Translations under genes and position numbers: made by a program
Assembly (NCBI RefSeq): GCF_034479515.1
Contig: NZ_CP140152.1
Location: 5,766,001-5,830,000 of the forward strand
Source: Duganella zoogloeoides
Lineage (GTDB): Bacteria > Pseudomonadota > Gammaproteobacteria > Burkholderiales > Burkholderiaceae_D
Reading direction: 5' to 3'
DNA: 64,000 nucleotides
The notes under the pieces: generated by a model
The model's database searches: none
What the model saw: only the letters and a program-made list of their open reading frames with translations
Told to the model about the DNA's origin: nothing
Shown here: positions 1 to 8,303 of the stretch, piece by piece
Position numbering within the stretch: the first letter of the stretch is position 1
How the letters are laid out: the number at the start of each line of letters is the position of its first letter

Positions 1-83
1 AGCATCCGGTCACATCGGAGAGCTATGCCGGACTGAAGACGCGCGAAGCATTCCTGGGCGAACTGGCGCAACGCTCGCTCTGA
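1..83 (+). CDS. C-terminal end of an upstream gene (partial)
   Basis: The frame entering from the window edge stays open for 26 codons (first full codon at position 3) and stops with TGA at 81-83. That stop overlaps the ATG of the following TonB-dependent receptor (TGATG), so the two genes are probably translationally coupled. The visible residues, ending in ELAQRSL, are too few to assign a family. A regulator or sensor would be usual in this position, but that is a guess. Confidence 0.55.
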   Translation, partial: HPVTSESYAGLKTREAFLGELAQRSL

Positions 84-2149
84 TGCACCCCTCAGTGCTG
101 GCGTGGCTGGGCCTGGCAGCGCTGCCGCTGTGTGCCTCTGCGCAGGATGATGGCACGCCGAGCGTGACCATCACCGCCAGCAAGGACACGATCATCCGCA
201 AGGTGGACAAGACCGTGGTGGACGTCTCCACCATGGCCAGGGCGCAGAACGGCACGGCGCAGGATGTATTGCAATCGACACCGGAATTGTCGGTCGCCGC
301 CGACGGCACGATCTCGGTCAGGGGCAATGCCAATGTCACGGTGCTGGTCGATGGCAAGCCCAGCGCGATGCTGGCCGGCGACGAGCGCGCCGTGGCGCTG
401 CAAACCATGACCGGCGCCGACATCGCCAGCGTGGAGGTGATCACCAATCCGTCGGCGGCCTACCACGCCAATGGCGGCGCCATCGTCAATATCGTCCTCA
501 AACGCCAGCGCCGCCCGGGCGCGCACGCGCAATGGCGCGCCAGCGCAGCCAATCAGGGGCTGTGGAATGCCGGCGCCTCGGGCGACCTTACCTCCGGCAA
601 GCTCAGCGTCAATGGCAGCGTGGCTTACCGGCGCGACGGCACCCAAAAATTCCGCCAGTCCACGGTTGACTGGACCAACCCGCAGGGCGGCGCTGCCGGA
701 CAGACCAGGCAGACATCGTCGGTGTTCGTGCGCCGCATCGTGCACAGCGCCGGCCTGGGCATAGCCTACGCGCTCAGCGATACTGACAGCCTGAGCCTCT
801 CCGCGCACCACAACCAGCGCCGCTCGCGGCCGTGGCTCGACGTGCTCAACGAGAACACCACGACTACCGGGCAGACGATTTTTCACCGCCTCTCCACCGG
901 TCCCAACCAGCAGGCCGACCACGACGCCAGCCTCGCCTATACCCGCCAGGGAACAGGTTCGGTGCTCAAGGCGGTGCTGGCGCGCAGCAGCATGCGCAGC
1001 CTGGTCGATAAATCGTACAGCGATGTGTACCTGGAACCGCTGCGCGCCAGCAGCGACAGTCGCGGCGCCACCAGGGTGGCGCGCCGGCTCGACCAGGCCA
1101 CGCTGGACTGGACCCGCGTATCGGCACTTGGCCAGTGGGGCATGGGCGTCGATGTGCAGGACGAAGTCAACGACCTCGCCAATTATCAAGCCGTGGTCGA
1201 TCGCGCTGCAGGCTCCGAAACGCCCGATCCCGCCACCACCAACGGCTACGCGGTAGCGACCACGCTCACCGCCGCCTATCTCACCGACAAGATCAGGCGC
1301 GGCCGGTGGGAAGTGCTGCTCGGTGGCCGCCTCGAGCGCATGGCGCTGCACATCACGCCCGCACTAGGTGTACCACAGACCGGACGCTGGCACGCCTTCA
1401 ATCCCAGCCTGCACGGCATCTACACGCTGAGCGAGAGGATCGACCTCACGCTCGGCTACCGCCGCAGCTTGCAACGGCCCGATCCGCGCGACCTCAATCC
1501 GTTTTCCACGTACATCGATGCGCACAACCTCAGTCGCGGCAATCCGGGACTGCAGCCGCAACGGCTGACCTCGTGGGAACTGGGCGCCAACCTCCAGGCC
1601 GGCCGCGTGAGCGCCAGCATGAGCACGTTCTACCGAATCAGCCGCGACACGGTCATCGACGCCCGCAGTTTCAACGCCAACAACGTGCTGGTCACGTCGC
1701 GCCAGAACGGCGGCCGGGCCCGCTCCACCGGCGTAACCGGCTCGCTCGACTGGACGCCATTCCCCGCGTGGCGCCTGGGACTGGACGGCGGCGCGTATGC
1801 CGTGCTGCTCGAGTCGCCCGATTTGTACGGCCACGTCCGTCAGCATGACGTGGCCGGCTACCTGAAACTGCGCGCCGGCTATCGCGCGGGACAAGACGAC
1901 CTGTCGCTCGACGCCCAGTGGCAGTCGGCCGGCATCACACCGCTGGGCGGTTATGGCGCCACCAGCAGCGTCAACGCCACCTGGAAACACGAACTGACCG
2001 GCACGCTGAGCCTGACCGTCAACGCCAACGACATCTTCGACGGCAGCCGGCGCAGCTATCGCACCGATGCGAGCACCTTGCGCCAGCGCGGCGTCGATCA
2101 TTTCGTGGCGCGGCGGTGGTATGTGGGGTTGGTGAAAAGGTTCGGTTGA
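83..2149 (+). CDS. TonB-dependent outer membrane receptor (beta-barrel family)
   Basis: 688 residues. An N-terminal signal peptide (hydrophobic stretch at about 6-20, ending CASAQ) is followed by a plug domain at about 25-140: a short VTITAS segment, a conserved DVLQSTPELSV stretch, ISVRGN, VLVDGKPS and VEVITNPSA. After the plug comes a long series of alternating beta strands that ends in a barrel-closing segment with a C-terminal aromatic-rich strand (WYVGLVKRFG). These are the hallmarks of TonB-dependent receptors of the outer-membrane beta-barrel type, which take up siderophores, vitamins or sugars with energy from TonB-ExbBD. The substrate cannot be read from the sequence. The start overlaps the previous stop codon, which favours the ATG at 83. 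No ferric-uptake genes are adjacent on this side. Confidence 0.88.
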   Translation: MHPSVLAWLGLAALPLCASAQDDGTPSVTITASKDTIIRKVDKTVVDVSTMARAQNGTAQDVLQSTPELSVAADGTISVRGNANVTVLVDGKPSAMLAGDERAVALQTMTGADIASVEVITNPSAAYHANGGAIVNIVLKRQRRPGAHAQWRASAANQGLWNAGASGDLTSGKLSVNGSVAYRRDGTQKFRQSTVDWTNPQGGAAGQTRQTSSVFVRRIVHSAGLGIAYALSDTDSLSLSAHHNQRRSRPWLDVLNENTTTTGQTIFHRLSTGPNQQADHDASLAYTRQGTGSVLKAVLARSSMRSLVDKSYSDVYLEPLRASSDSRGATRVARRLDQATLDWTRVSALGQWGMGVDVQDEVNDLANYQAVVDRAAGSETPDPATTNGYAVATTLTAAYLTDKIRRGRWEVLLGGRLERMALHITPALGVPQTGRWHAFNPSLHGIYTLSERIDLTLGYRRSLQRPDPRDLNPFSTYIDAHNLSRGNPGLQPQRLTSWELGANLQAGRVSASMSTFYRISRDTVIDARSFNANNVLVTSRQNGGRARSTGVTGSLDWTPFPAWRLGLDGGAYAVLLESPDLYGHVRQHDVAGYLKLRAGYRAGQDDLSLDAQWQSAGITPLGGYGATSSVNATWKHELTGTLSLTVNANDIFDGSRRSYRTDASTLRQRGVDHFVARRWYVGLVKRFG

Positions 2150-2233
2150 TTTCGGTTCAACTTCCAGTTGGTATCCTGCGTCTCACCTTTTAGTCCCTGT
2201 GTATCGTATCCACGAACGTCAACTTGATCTTGG

Positions 2234-2249
2234 TTCGTATATATACGAA
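2234..2249. promoter_or_regulatory. Perfect 16-bp palindrome, probable toxin-antitoxin operator
   Basis: TTCGTATATATACGAA is a perfect palindrome ending one base before the toxin start codon at 2251. Antitoxins of this class normally bind such dyads to repress their own operon. A weaker related motif, TCGTATCCACGA (2204-2215), lies 30 bp upstream with a shorter spacer. Assigning the palindrome to the antitoxin is inference from position. Confidence 0.6.
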
Positions 2250-2250
2250 A

Positions 2251-2595
2251 ATGAACTACGATATCCAATACTATTTGAATTCGAATGTGGTGAATGTTGC
2301 TGGGAAATGGCTGCGTTCGCTGCGCGACCCTATCGCTAAAGCCAAGATTACAAAGCGGATTTCGCGTTTTGAGCACGGTAACTTTGGCGACCACAAGCCT
2401 TGTCGTGAAGGGGTCTGGGAAATGCGCGTTGATGAAGGGCCTGGGTATCGCGTCTACTATGCATTTTCAGGTAGGCAAATAATTCTGCTGTTATGCGGCG
2501 GTGATAAAACAACGCAAGACGCCGATATCAACACGGCAGTTTCATACTGGGAAGATTGGAAAGAAAGGCAACAAGATGACCAAAAAAAATCGTAG
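2251..2595 (+). CDS. RelE/HigB-family toxin (addiction module killer protein)
   Basis: 114 residues. The pattern FEHGNFGDHKPCREGVWEMRVDEGPGYRVYY followed by ILLLCGGDKTTQD and an AVSYWEDW tail is the conserved core of the short RelE/ParE-superfamily toxins annotated as addiction module killer proteins. Members of this fold are ribosome-dependent or free mRNA endonucleases. The ATG at 2251 is preferred over the upstream TTG at 2224, because the longer form would run through the palindromic operator. The 3' end overlaps the antitoxin gene by 20 bp, the usual toxin-first order of this family. The unit is more AT-rich than its neighbours, which suggests acquisition by transfer. Confidence 0.85.
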   Translation: MNYDIQYYLNSNVVNVAGKWLRSLRDPIAKAKITKRISRFEHGNFGDHKPCREGVWEMRVDEGPGYRVYYAFSGRQIILLLCGGDKTTQDADINTAVSYWEDWKERQQDDQKKS

Positions 2596-2899
2596 CAGCC
2601 AGCCACACGACGAAGTCGTCGCCGACATGCTGCAAACGGATCCTGCATTCCGGGCTGCCTTGATTAACGAGGTGATGAGTGATGGCGAGTACGGCGATAT
2701 GCTGATCCTGTTGCGTCAGCTTACCCTCGCCGAGGGCGGGATGAAAATCATCGCACAGCGAACCGGCTTGAACGAAACTGCTTTGTACCGTTTGATGTCG
2801 GCAGAAGGCAATCCCAGCCTGAAGAATTTTTCAAAAGTACTCAGCGCGCTGAACCTGCAGCTTGCTGTCACGGCCAAGCACGGCGGTGTTGCTGCCTGA
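2576..2899 (+). CDS. HTH-type antitoxin partner (addiction module antidote protein)
   Basis: 107 residues. The C-terminal half carries an XRE-like helix-turn-helix (about residues 55-95: IIAQRTGLNETALYRLM, then NPSLKNFSKVLSALNLQL), typical of antidotes paired with this toxin class. It should neutralise the toxin and repress the operon through the dyad at 2234-2249. The start is the ATG at 2576, inside the toxin reading frame. A longer frame from 2501 exists but lies wholly within the toxin. The overlap implies coupled translation. Confidence 0.85.
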   Translation: MTKKNRSSQPHDEVVADMLQTDPAFRAALINEVMSDGEYGDMLILLRQLTLAEGGMKIIAQRTGLNETALYRLMSAEGNPSLKNFSKVLSALNLQLAVTAKHGGVAA

Positions 2900-2914
2900 A
2901 TTAGCTTTACTCGA

Positions 2915-3706
2915 CTAAGGCGCCACCACCTTCCCATACTGCCGCACCAACTCCGCCAGCCTGCGTGTGGAATTGTCGCCCCACCAGGTCCAGACAGCCT
3001 CCACTTGCTCGCGGTGCTGCTGGTGGTAGGCGGTGCTGGCCGACAGCCAGGCGGTCGAGGTGCGCAGCGGGATCGGCAGACGGACCAGGTTGGCGCCCTG
3101 GCGCGCGGCCACTGACGCATCGGCGGCATCAGGGTTGGAGACGGCGATGGTAAAGCCGTCCACACGGCGCAGCATCAGCTTTTCCATGTTGCTGGAGGCA
3201 TCGGCCGAACCATCGTCAACCTTGTAGCCATCGGCGCGCAGCTGGTCACCCAGCGACGAGGACTGGTTAGAGGCCAGGATGCGGTTGCGGAAATAGTCGC
3301 CTGGAACAGTACTTGCCGACAGGCCATCGGCAGCGCGGACGTACACCACGGCAGTCAGTCGCATGCCGCGCCGCGTGTCGGGCAGGCCGGCGGCGGTGCG
3401 CGGCAGGGCCGAATACGGTGTTTCGTTATCGCGCAAATCGACCAGGGCGAAATCGATGCTGCCATTGGTGAGCGCAAGCTTGATGCGGGCTGGCGGCAGG
3501 CGCACCAGCGCGGGCGTGCAACCGGTGGCGTGCACCGCCTGCCGCAGCAGTTCGGCGCCGGCCCCCGGTGCGTCCGGTATGGCGGGGCCGTTGCCGAGGT
3601 AATACGGCGGCCGGTCACGGTCGGGATACGCCACGCGCACCACGCAATCGCTGGCGCACACTTGGCCGCACAATGCCAACAAGGCGGCTGATGCCAGGAC
3701 TTTCAT
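2915..3706 (-). CDS. Periplasmic solute-binding protein, SBP_bac_3 type
   Basis: 263 residues from the ATG at 3706, which has a GGAG ribosome site about 9 bases upstream. A signal peptide (residues 1-18, ending in CAS) is followed by a two-lobed binding-protein pattern: VRVAYPDRDRPPYY near the N terminus, a stretch with FALVDLRDNETPYS, and a GDQLRADGYKV segment. This resembles the extracellular amino-acid-binding/transporter substrate-binding domain. No permease or ATPase gene is adjacent, so it may be an orphan sensor-type binding protein. The ligand is unknown. Confidence 0.72.
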   Translation of the reverse strand: MKVLASAALLALCGQVCASDCVVRVAYPDRDRPPYYLGNGPAIPDAPGAGAELLRQAVHATGCTPALVRLPPARIKLALTNGSIDFALVDLRDNETPYSALPRTAAGLPDTRRGMRLTAVVYVRAADGLSASTVPGDYFRNRILASNQSSSLGDQLRADGYKVDDGSADASSNMEKLMLRRVDGFTIAVSNPDAADASVAARQGANLVRLPIPLRTSTAWLSASTAYHQQHREQVEAVWTWWGDNSTRRLAELVRQYGKVVAP

Positions 3707-3769
3707 ACTCACACTCCAATTGAAGGACGCGAGTATAAAGGCAGTTGAACATAATGACCAAATCGGCAA

Positions 3770-3795
3770 GCGGGCGGCGATTGCTCGCCGCCCGC
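3770..3795 (-). terminator. GC hairpin downstream of the first hydrolase gene
   Basis: A perfect 11-bp stem (3770-3780 with 3785-3795) around a TTGC loop sits just past the minus-strand stop at 3828. The following tract on the minus strand is only weakly T-rich, so termination efficiency is uncertain. Confidence 0.45.
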
Positions 3796-3827
3796 CGTAG
3801 CGTGCTACCCGATCATGCGATCAGCCG

Positions 3828-4820
3828 TTACGACTTGGCAAAGGCCAGGAAGTCGGCGTTGAATTTTTCCTTGTGCGTATCGGTCAGGCCGTGCGGCGCG
3901 CCCGGATACACGATCAGCTTGGAACCCTTGATCAGCGCAGCCGAGGCCTTGCCGGCAGCGTCGATCGGCACGATCTGGTCATCGTCGCCGTGGATCACCA
4001 GGGTCGGCTTGTCGAATTTTTTCAGGTCGTCGCGGAAGTCGGTTTCCGAGAAGGCCTTGATCGAGTCATAGGTATTCTTGTGGCCGGCCTGCATGCCCTG
4101 GGCGTACCACGAGTTGATCAGGCCTTGCGACGGCTTGGCGCCGGCACGGTTGAAACCGTAGAACGGGCCCGACGCCAGGTCCAGGTACAGCTGCGCCCGG
4201 TTGGCGACCGATGCGGCGCGGATGCCGTCGAACACTTCGATCGGCAGGCCGCCCGGGTTGGTGGCGGTCTTGAGCATCAACGGCGGCACGGCCGAAATCA
4301 AGCCGAGCTTGGCGATACGCCTGGTGCCGTGGCGGCCGACGTAACGGGCCACTTCGCCGCCGCCGGTGGAAAAGCCGGCCAGGATGATATTTTTCAAATC
4401 CAGCGTCTCGATCAGCTGCGCCAAGTCGTCGGCGTAGTGGTCCATGTCATTGCCGTCCCATGGCTGGCTCGAACGGCCGTGGCCGCGACGGTCATGGGTA
4501 ATCACGCGGAAGCCGTTATTGGCCAGGTGGAAAGCGGCCGACTCCCAGCTGTCGGCGTTGAGCGGCCAGCCGTGGCTGAGCACGACCGGTTGACCGGTGC
4601 GCGGACCCCAGTCCTTGTAATAGATCTCGACGCCGTCGCGGGTGGTGATGGTGCTGACGGTATGCGCGACCGGGCCGGCGTTTTTCACGGAGGCAGCTTC
4701 GGCACTGCCAGCCACGGCGGTCAGCGGGATGGCCACGGCGGCAGCGGCGGCACCAACGCTGTTGAACAAGGCCGAACGACGGGAAAGGCTGACTTCCTGG
4801 GTTTGATGAACGTTGCTCAT
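3828..4820 (-). CDS. Tat-exported alpha/beta hydrolase, non-heme chloroperoxidase/arylesterase-like (copy 1)
   Basis: 330 residues. A twin-arginine signal (SLSRRSALF at 11-19) precedes a hydrophobic alanine-rich stretch and an AEAAS cleavage region. The mature enzyme has the alpha/beta hydrolase landmarks: SHGWPL (82-87, oxyanion region), nucleophile Ser151 in GFSTGGG, an acidic residue in HGDDDQ (277-282) and His310 in GAPHGL. This pattern belongs to the cofactor-free haloperoxidase/esterase group, whose natural reaction is usually ester or perester hydrolysis. The start codon at 4820 has GGAG upstream. A second gene at 5005-6000 encodes an almost identical mature protein. Substrate unknown. 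Confidence 0.88.
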   Translation of the reverse strand: MSNVHQTQEVSLSRRSALFNSVGAAAAAVAIPLTAVAGSAEAASVKNAGPVAHTVSTITTRDGVEIYYKDWGPRTGQPVVLSHGWPLNADSWESAAFHLANNGFRVITHDRRGHGRSSQPWDGNDMDHYADDLAQLIETLDLKNIILAGFSTGGGEVARYVGRHGTRRIAKLGLISAVPPLMLKTATNPGGLPIEVFDGIRAASVANRAQLYLDLASGPFYGFNRAGAKPSQGLINSWYAQGMQAGHKNTYDSIKAFSETDFRDDLKKFDKPTLVIHGDDDQIVPIDAAGKASAALIKGSKLIVYPGAPHGLTDTHKEKFNADFLAFAKS

Positions 4821-4850
4821 GATCTGCTCCTGAAATTTAATAGTAAACGA

Positions 4851-4942
4851 TTTGATAGCGCACTATGTTTGCCCTTGCTACAGTCACAAGTGCAGCGCCG
4901 ATGTGTGCAATATATATTGCGCGCTATTTGATAGCAAGCTAT
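4851..4942. promoter_or_regulatory. Repeated operator-like motifs upstream of hydrolase copy 1
   Basis: TTTGATAGCGCACTAT (4851-4866) and TTTGATAGCAAGCTAT (4927-4942) are near-identical 16-mers, each with an internal ATAG...CTAT dyad. Between them lies a perfect 14-bp palindrome, GCAATATATATTGC (4907-4920). The cluster lies in the leader of the minus-strand hydrolase gene and is absent from copy 2. Such sites resemble those of dimeric MarR- or TetR-type repressors. The regulator is not identifiable in the window. Confidence 0.55.
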
Positions 4943-4963
4943 TTTATTAAAATATTTTGTCTT

Positions 4964-4995
4964 GACCCCGGGACGCTGACAGGCGTCCCGGGGTC
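4964..4995 (-). terminator. Strong hairpin downstream of the second hydrolase gene
   Basis: A perfect 13-bp stem (4964-4976 with 4983-4995) with a 6-base loop lies 10 bp after the minus-strand stop codon at 5005. The minus-strand continuation is A/T-rich (AAGACAAAATATTTT) rather than a clean T run, so it is a probable rather than certain intrinsic terminator. Confidence 0.6.
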
Positions 4996-5004
4996 ATCGA
5001 GCCC

Positions 5005-6000
5005 TTACGACTTGGCAAAGGCCAGGAAGTCGGCGTTGAATTTTTCCTTGTGCGTATCGGTCAGGCCGTGCGGCGCGCCCGGATACACGATCAGCTTGGA
5101 ACCCTTGATCAGCGCAGCCGAGGCCTTGCCGGCAGCGTCGATCGGCACGATCTGGTCATCGTCGCCGTGGATCACCAGGGTCGGCTTGTCGAATTTTTTC
5201 AGGTCGTCGCGGAAGTCGGTTTCCGAGAATGCCTTGATCGAGTCATAGGTATTCTTGTGACCGGCCTGCATGCCCTGGGCGTACCACGAGTTGATCAGGC
5301 CTTGCGACGGCTTGGCGCCGGCGCGGTTGAAACCGTAGAACGGGCCCGACGCCAGGTCCAGGTACAGCTGCGCCCGGTTGGCGACCGACGCGGCGCGGAT
5401 GCCGTCGAACACTTCGATCGGCAGGCCGCCCGGGTTGCTGGCCGTCTTGAGCATCAACGGCGGCACGGCCGAAATCAAGCCGAGCTTGGCGACGCGCCTG
5501 GTGCCGTGGCGGCCGACGTAACGGGCCACTTCGCCGCCGCCGGTGGAAAAGCCGGCCAGGATGATGTTTTTCAAATCCAGCGTCTCGATCAGTTGCGCCA
5601 GGTCGTCGGCGTAGTGGTCCATGTCGTTGCCGTCCCATGGCTGGCTCGAACGGCCGTGGCCGCGACGGTCATGGGTAATCACGCGGAAGCCGTTATTGGC
5701 CAGGTGGAAAGCGGCCGACTCCCAGCTGTCGGCGTTCAGCGGCCAGCCGTGGCTGAGCACGACCGGTTGGCCGGTGCGCGGACCCCAGTCCTTGTAATAA
5801 ATCTCGACGCCGTCGCGGGTGGTGATGGTGCTGACAGTGTGGGCGACCGGGCCGGCGTTTTTCACGGAGGCAGCTTCGGCACTGCCAGCGGCCATGGCGG
5901 TAAGCGGGATGGCCACGGCGGCAGCGGCGGCACCGACACTGTTGAAGAAGGCGCTGCGGCGGGACAGGTTGATGTTGGCGTTGAGGTTAGCGTTATTCAT
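5005..6000 (-). CDS. Tat-exported alpha/beta hydrolase, non-heme chloroperoxidase/arylesterase-like (copy 2)
   Basis: 331 residues from the ATG at 6000, with AAGG 9 bases upstream. Upstream in-frame codons exist but lie in the divergent promoter region and lack a ribosome site. It carries the same twin-arginine signal type (NLSRRSAFF) and the same catalytic motifs as copy 1: HGWPL, GFSTGGG, HGDDDQ, APHGL. It is divergent from a LysR-type gene at 6169, the classic arrangement for LysR-controlled enzymes. The two hydrolases therefore share an enzyme but not a promoter. Function is inferred from family. Secretion through Tat suggests a folded periplasmic enzyme. Confidence 0.88.
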   Translation of the reverse strand: MNNANLNANINLSRRSAFFNSVGAAAAAVAIPLTAMAAGSAEAASVKNAGPVAHTVSTITTRDGVEIYYKDWGPRTGQPVVLSHGWPLNADSWESAAFHLANNGFRVITHDRRGHGRSSQPWDGNDMDHYADDLAQLIETLDLKNIILAGFSTGGGEVARYVGRHGTRRVAKLGLISAVPPLMLKTASNPGGLPIEVFDGIRAASVANRAQLYLDLASGPFYGFNRAGAKPSQGLINSWYAQGMQAGHKNTYDSIKAFSETDFRDDLKKFDKPTLVIHGDDDQIVPIDAAGKASAALIKGSKLIVYPGAPHGLTDTHKEKFNADFLAFAKS

Positions 6001-6118
6001 GATCTTCATCCTTTTAGTCGATTTTTTGTGGGTGACCGCTGTGCTAGAGTCTCTGGCTGGCGGCGTTGCGATGGAGTGAATCTTAGGCCTGCCGCCGGTT
6101 TTGTGGAACAGACAAGCC

Positions 6119-6135
6119 TGCAAGGTCACTTTGCA
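6119..6135. promoter_or_regulatory. Candidate LysR-type operator
   Basis: TGCAA-N7-TTGCA forms a 17-bp dyad between the divergent hydrolase and LysR genes, 34 bp before the chosen LysR start at 6169. Divergent LysR genes are usually autoregulated from such sites. No binding data can be read from sequence alone. Confidence 0.4.
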
Positions 6136-6168
6136 AGAATGCAGCCCTTTCTCCCCCTGGAACCCAAG

Positions 6169-7062
6169 ATGCCGACGAGCACCGACTTCGACTGGAACGA
6201 CATTCCCCTGATTCTTGCCCTGTCCCGCAGCGGCAATATGAGCGCGGCCGGCCGGCAGTTGGGCGTCGATGCGTCCACCATCAGCCGCCGCATCGCTGCC
6301 GCTGAAAAATCCTTGCAGCTGCGCCTGTTTATCCGCGATAACACCGGCTACCGCCTGACCGATGCCGGCCAGGTGTTCGTGCGCCACGCCGACGGCGTGT
6401 TCGGCAACGTGCAAAGCATGTTGCAAGCGGCCAGCCAGGAGGCGGATGCTACCGCCGGCCCGGTCAACATCACCTCGATCGACTTCCTGTTCGACTACTG
6501 GCTTCTCGACCACGTGCCGGCGCTGCACGCGGCCCATCCGCACATCGCGCTGACCTTGCAGGCGGAAAACCAGAACCTGTCGTTCACGCGGCGCGAGGCC
6601 GACTTCGCGCTGCGCCTCGGCAAGCCGGGCGACGATGCGGCGCTGGTGATGCGCAAACTCGGTGACCTCGGCTTTGCCGTCTATGGCCACCCGCGCTTTG
6701 CCGGCATGGCGCGCGACGCCTGGGGCGAACAGCCGTGGATCGCCTACGACGACGCGCTGGCCGCCACCGGCGAAATGCAGTGGCTGGCGGCGCTCACGCC
6801 GGCGCCGCGCCGGGTGCTCAAGGTCAACAGCCTGAGCACGATGGTGCGCGGCTGCCGCGCCGGCGTCGGCCTGGCGCTGCTGCCTTGTATCATGGGCGAG
6901 CAGGAAGGCTTGCTGCGCCTGGGAGAACATGTGGAAGTGCTGCGCGACATCTGGCTGCTCAGCCACCGCGATGCCGGTTCGATCGCCCGCTTCAAGACAG
7001 TATCCGCGTGGATCACCACGCTGTATGCCGGCAGCCAAAGCCGCCTGTGCGGCGCGGTATAG
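6169..7062 (+). CDS. LysR-family transcriptional regulator
   Basis: 297 residues. The N-terminal winged helix ([27 protein letters not shown] followed by [16 protein letters not shown]) is typical, and is followed by the two-lobed co-inducer domain (about 90-295). The ATG at 6169 gives the usual family length and leaves the operator-like dyad upstream. The in-frame ATG at 6139 would start only 4 bp after that dyad. Divergence from hydrolase copy 2 suggests it controls that gene. The effector is unknown. Confidence 0.85.
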   Translation: MPTSTDFDWNDIPLILALSRSGNMSAAGRQLGVDASTISRRIAAAEKSLQLRLFIRDNTGYRLTDAGQVFVRHADGVFGNVQSMLQAASQEADATAGPVNITSIDFLFDYWLLDHVPALHAAHPHIALTLQAENQNLSFTRREADFALRLGKPGDDAALVMRKLGDLGFAVYGHPRFAGMARDAWGEQPWIAYDDALAATGEMQWLAALTPAPRRVLKVNSLSTMVRGCRAGVGLALLPCIMGEQEGLLRLGEHVEVLRDIWLLSHRDAGSIARFKTVSAWITTLYAGSQSRLCGAV

Positions 7063-7182
7063 ACCCTTTATCCGCAGCCTGCCCCCTGTTTTTTGCACTT
7101 CGTCACATCCCGGTGGATGTACCGAGGGCCCTTGTCTATAGTTCACTCATCGCAACGAACTAACCACCCCAAGGAGCTCAAA

Positions 7183-7389
7183 ATGAACATCGCAAAAAAC
7201 ATGGAAGCCATCTTCATCGCCACCGCCATCATCGCTGGCGCCACCTCGCTGGCCACCGCCAGCACCCCTGCCCCACGCATCTTCATCGCCGCCGATGCCG
7301 TGACGACGCCTGCTGCGAAAGCGGCGCCGATGCAGGTGGTGACCATCACCGCCAAGCGCTTGACCGCTGCTGAAAAAGCCGCACTGTAA
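7183..7389 (+). CDS. Small secreted protein of unknown function
   Basis: 68 residues with a strong AAGGAG ribosome site at 7171-7176. A hydrophobic N-terminal region (IFIATAIIAGATSLATA) looks like a signal peptide, leaving a mature part of about 45 residues with VVTITAKRLTAAEKAAL at the end. No catalytic motif is visible. It lies 23 bp upstream of the DUF2807 protein gene, so the two are probably co-transcribed. I do not recognise the family. Confidence 0.7.
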   Translation: MNIAKNMEAIFIATAIIAGATSLATASTPAPRIFIAADAVTTPAAKAAPMQVVTITAKRLTAAEKAAL

Positions 7390-7412
7390 TCCCCCACCTG
7401 ACGACGGAGCGC

Positions 7413-8186
7413 ATGATGAAAACCACCCTGAAGGCCGCCATGCTGGCTGCGGTTCTGTGCAGCGGCACCCCTGCCGCGCTGGCCGCGGAGCTGACCAGCG
7501 AGAGCCGCAGCGTCGATGCGCGCACTGTCAATCTCAACCTCGATGGCGTCATCAGCGTCAAGGTCAAACAAGGGCCGGTGGCATCGCTGACCTTGTACGG
7601 CAAGCCGGAAGCATTGAAGAAGGTGACGGTGCTGCAAAGCGGCGACCAGCTGCGCATCGACACCGGCAAGACAAGTAACAGCATCAGCTTTGGCAACAAG
7701 CAGGACCTGCGCGCGGAACTGACGTTACCGAACCTGCGCGAAGTAATCTCGGGTGGCGTGGGCGCCACCGAAGTGAACGGCTTTAGCGGCGACACGCTGC
7801 GCCTCACGCTGCAAGGCGCGGGAGCGGTGAAGGTCAACGCACAATATCGCAACGTCGATGTCCACCTGGGCGGGATAGGCGGCATGACCGTCAATGCCGG
7901 CAACAGCGACAACGTCCACTTGCATCTGAACGGTGCTGGCCGCATAGAGATGATTGGCCAGACCAAGCAACTGAATGCCTCCCTCGGTGGCGTGGGCAGC
8001 CTCGATGCCCAACAACTGCGGGCGGAATCGGTCGATGTGCAACTGACGGGACTGGGCAGCGCCAGCGTGTATGCCAGGACGCGCGCCAACCTGAGCTTGA
8101 GCGGGCTCGGTTCGGCCACCGTCTACGGCAAGCCGGCCAACCGCCAGTCCAGTGCACAGGGGCTGGGCAGCGTGAGCTGGCAGTAA
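7413..8186 (+). CDS. Secreted head-GIN domain protein (DUF2807)
   Basis: 257 residues. A signal peptide (ending ALAAE near residue 26) precedes a repetitive right-handed beta-helix-like region with many G-x-G and N/D-rich turns (GVGATEVNGFSG, LQGAGAVKVNA, LHLNGAGRIEM, LTGLGSASVYA, LSGLGSATVYG). This pattern is the putative auto-transporter adhesin head-GIN domain found in many periplasmic or surface proteins of unknown role. Two terminators follow, so the unit with the preceding 68-residue protein ends here. Confidence 0.82.
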   Translation: MMKTTLKAAMLAAVLCSGTPAALAAELTSESRSVDARTVNLNLDGVISVKVKQGPVASLTLYGKPEALKKVTVLQSGDQLRIDTGKTSNSISFGNKQDLRAELTLPNLREVISGGVGATEVNGFSGDTLRLTLQGAGAVKVNAQYRNVDVHLGGIGGMTVNAGNSDNVHLHLNGAGRIEMIGQTKQLNASLGGVGSLDAQQLRAESVDVQLTGLGSASVYARTRANLSLSGLGSATVYGKPANRQSSAQGLGSVSWQ

Positions 8187-8241
8187 CGGTCGATATCGAG
8201 CAATGCGCCGGCAGGGACGATCCCGGGCCGGCAGCAACAGG

Positions 8242-8264
8242 AAAACACATGGGTGTGTTTTTTT
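8242..8264 (+). terminator. First terminator after the DUF2807 gene
   Basis: AAAACACA and TGTGTTTT pair around TGGG, followed by a T run. It works for the plus strand and is roughly symmetric for the minus strand. Confidence 0.7.
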
Positions 8265-8266
8265 CG

Positions 8267-8303
8267 CCGTCCGGGGGATGATCTCCATCCGGACGGTTTT
8301 TTT
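8267..8303 (+). terminator. Second terminator, overlapping the 3' end of the Tad operon
   Basis: CCGTCCGG (8267-8274) pairs with CCGGACGG (8289-8296) and is followed by seven T residues. The T tract runs into the stop codon of the minus-strand gene at 8302, so this element separates the two convergent units. Confidence 0.8.

Larger units (their letters stand above)
3828..5970. repeat. Tandem direct duplication of a hydrolase gene
   Basis: The coding regions at 3828-4790 and 5005-5970 are nearly identical at the DNA level and lie in the same orientation. In the mature protein I see only two residue changes (Ile168 to Val and Thr187 to Ser in copy 1 numbering). Similarity fades abruptly in the signal peptides and is lost in the upstream control regions. 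This suggests recent duplication or gene conversion limited to the coding parts. Confidence 0.88.

Noticed and set aside
1..83. Possible LytTR regulator C terminus at the window edge
   Set aside because: The PVTSESYAGLK stretch faintly recalls the end of LytTR domains, but 26 residues are not enough to assign a family.
2204..2215. Second toxin-antitoxin operator TCGTATCCACGA
   Set aside because: It shares half-sites with the palindrome at 2234-2249 but has a 2-bp shorter spacer, so equal binding is doubtful. Kept only as a note in the main operator entry.
5050..6138. Long plus-strand open frame leading into the LysR gene at 6169
   Set aside because: The part before 6139 is antisense to hydrolase copy 2, and only the part from about 6169 shows the LysR pattern.
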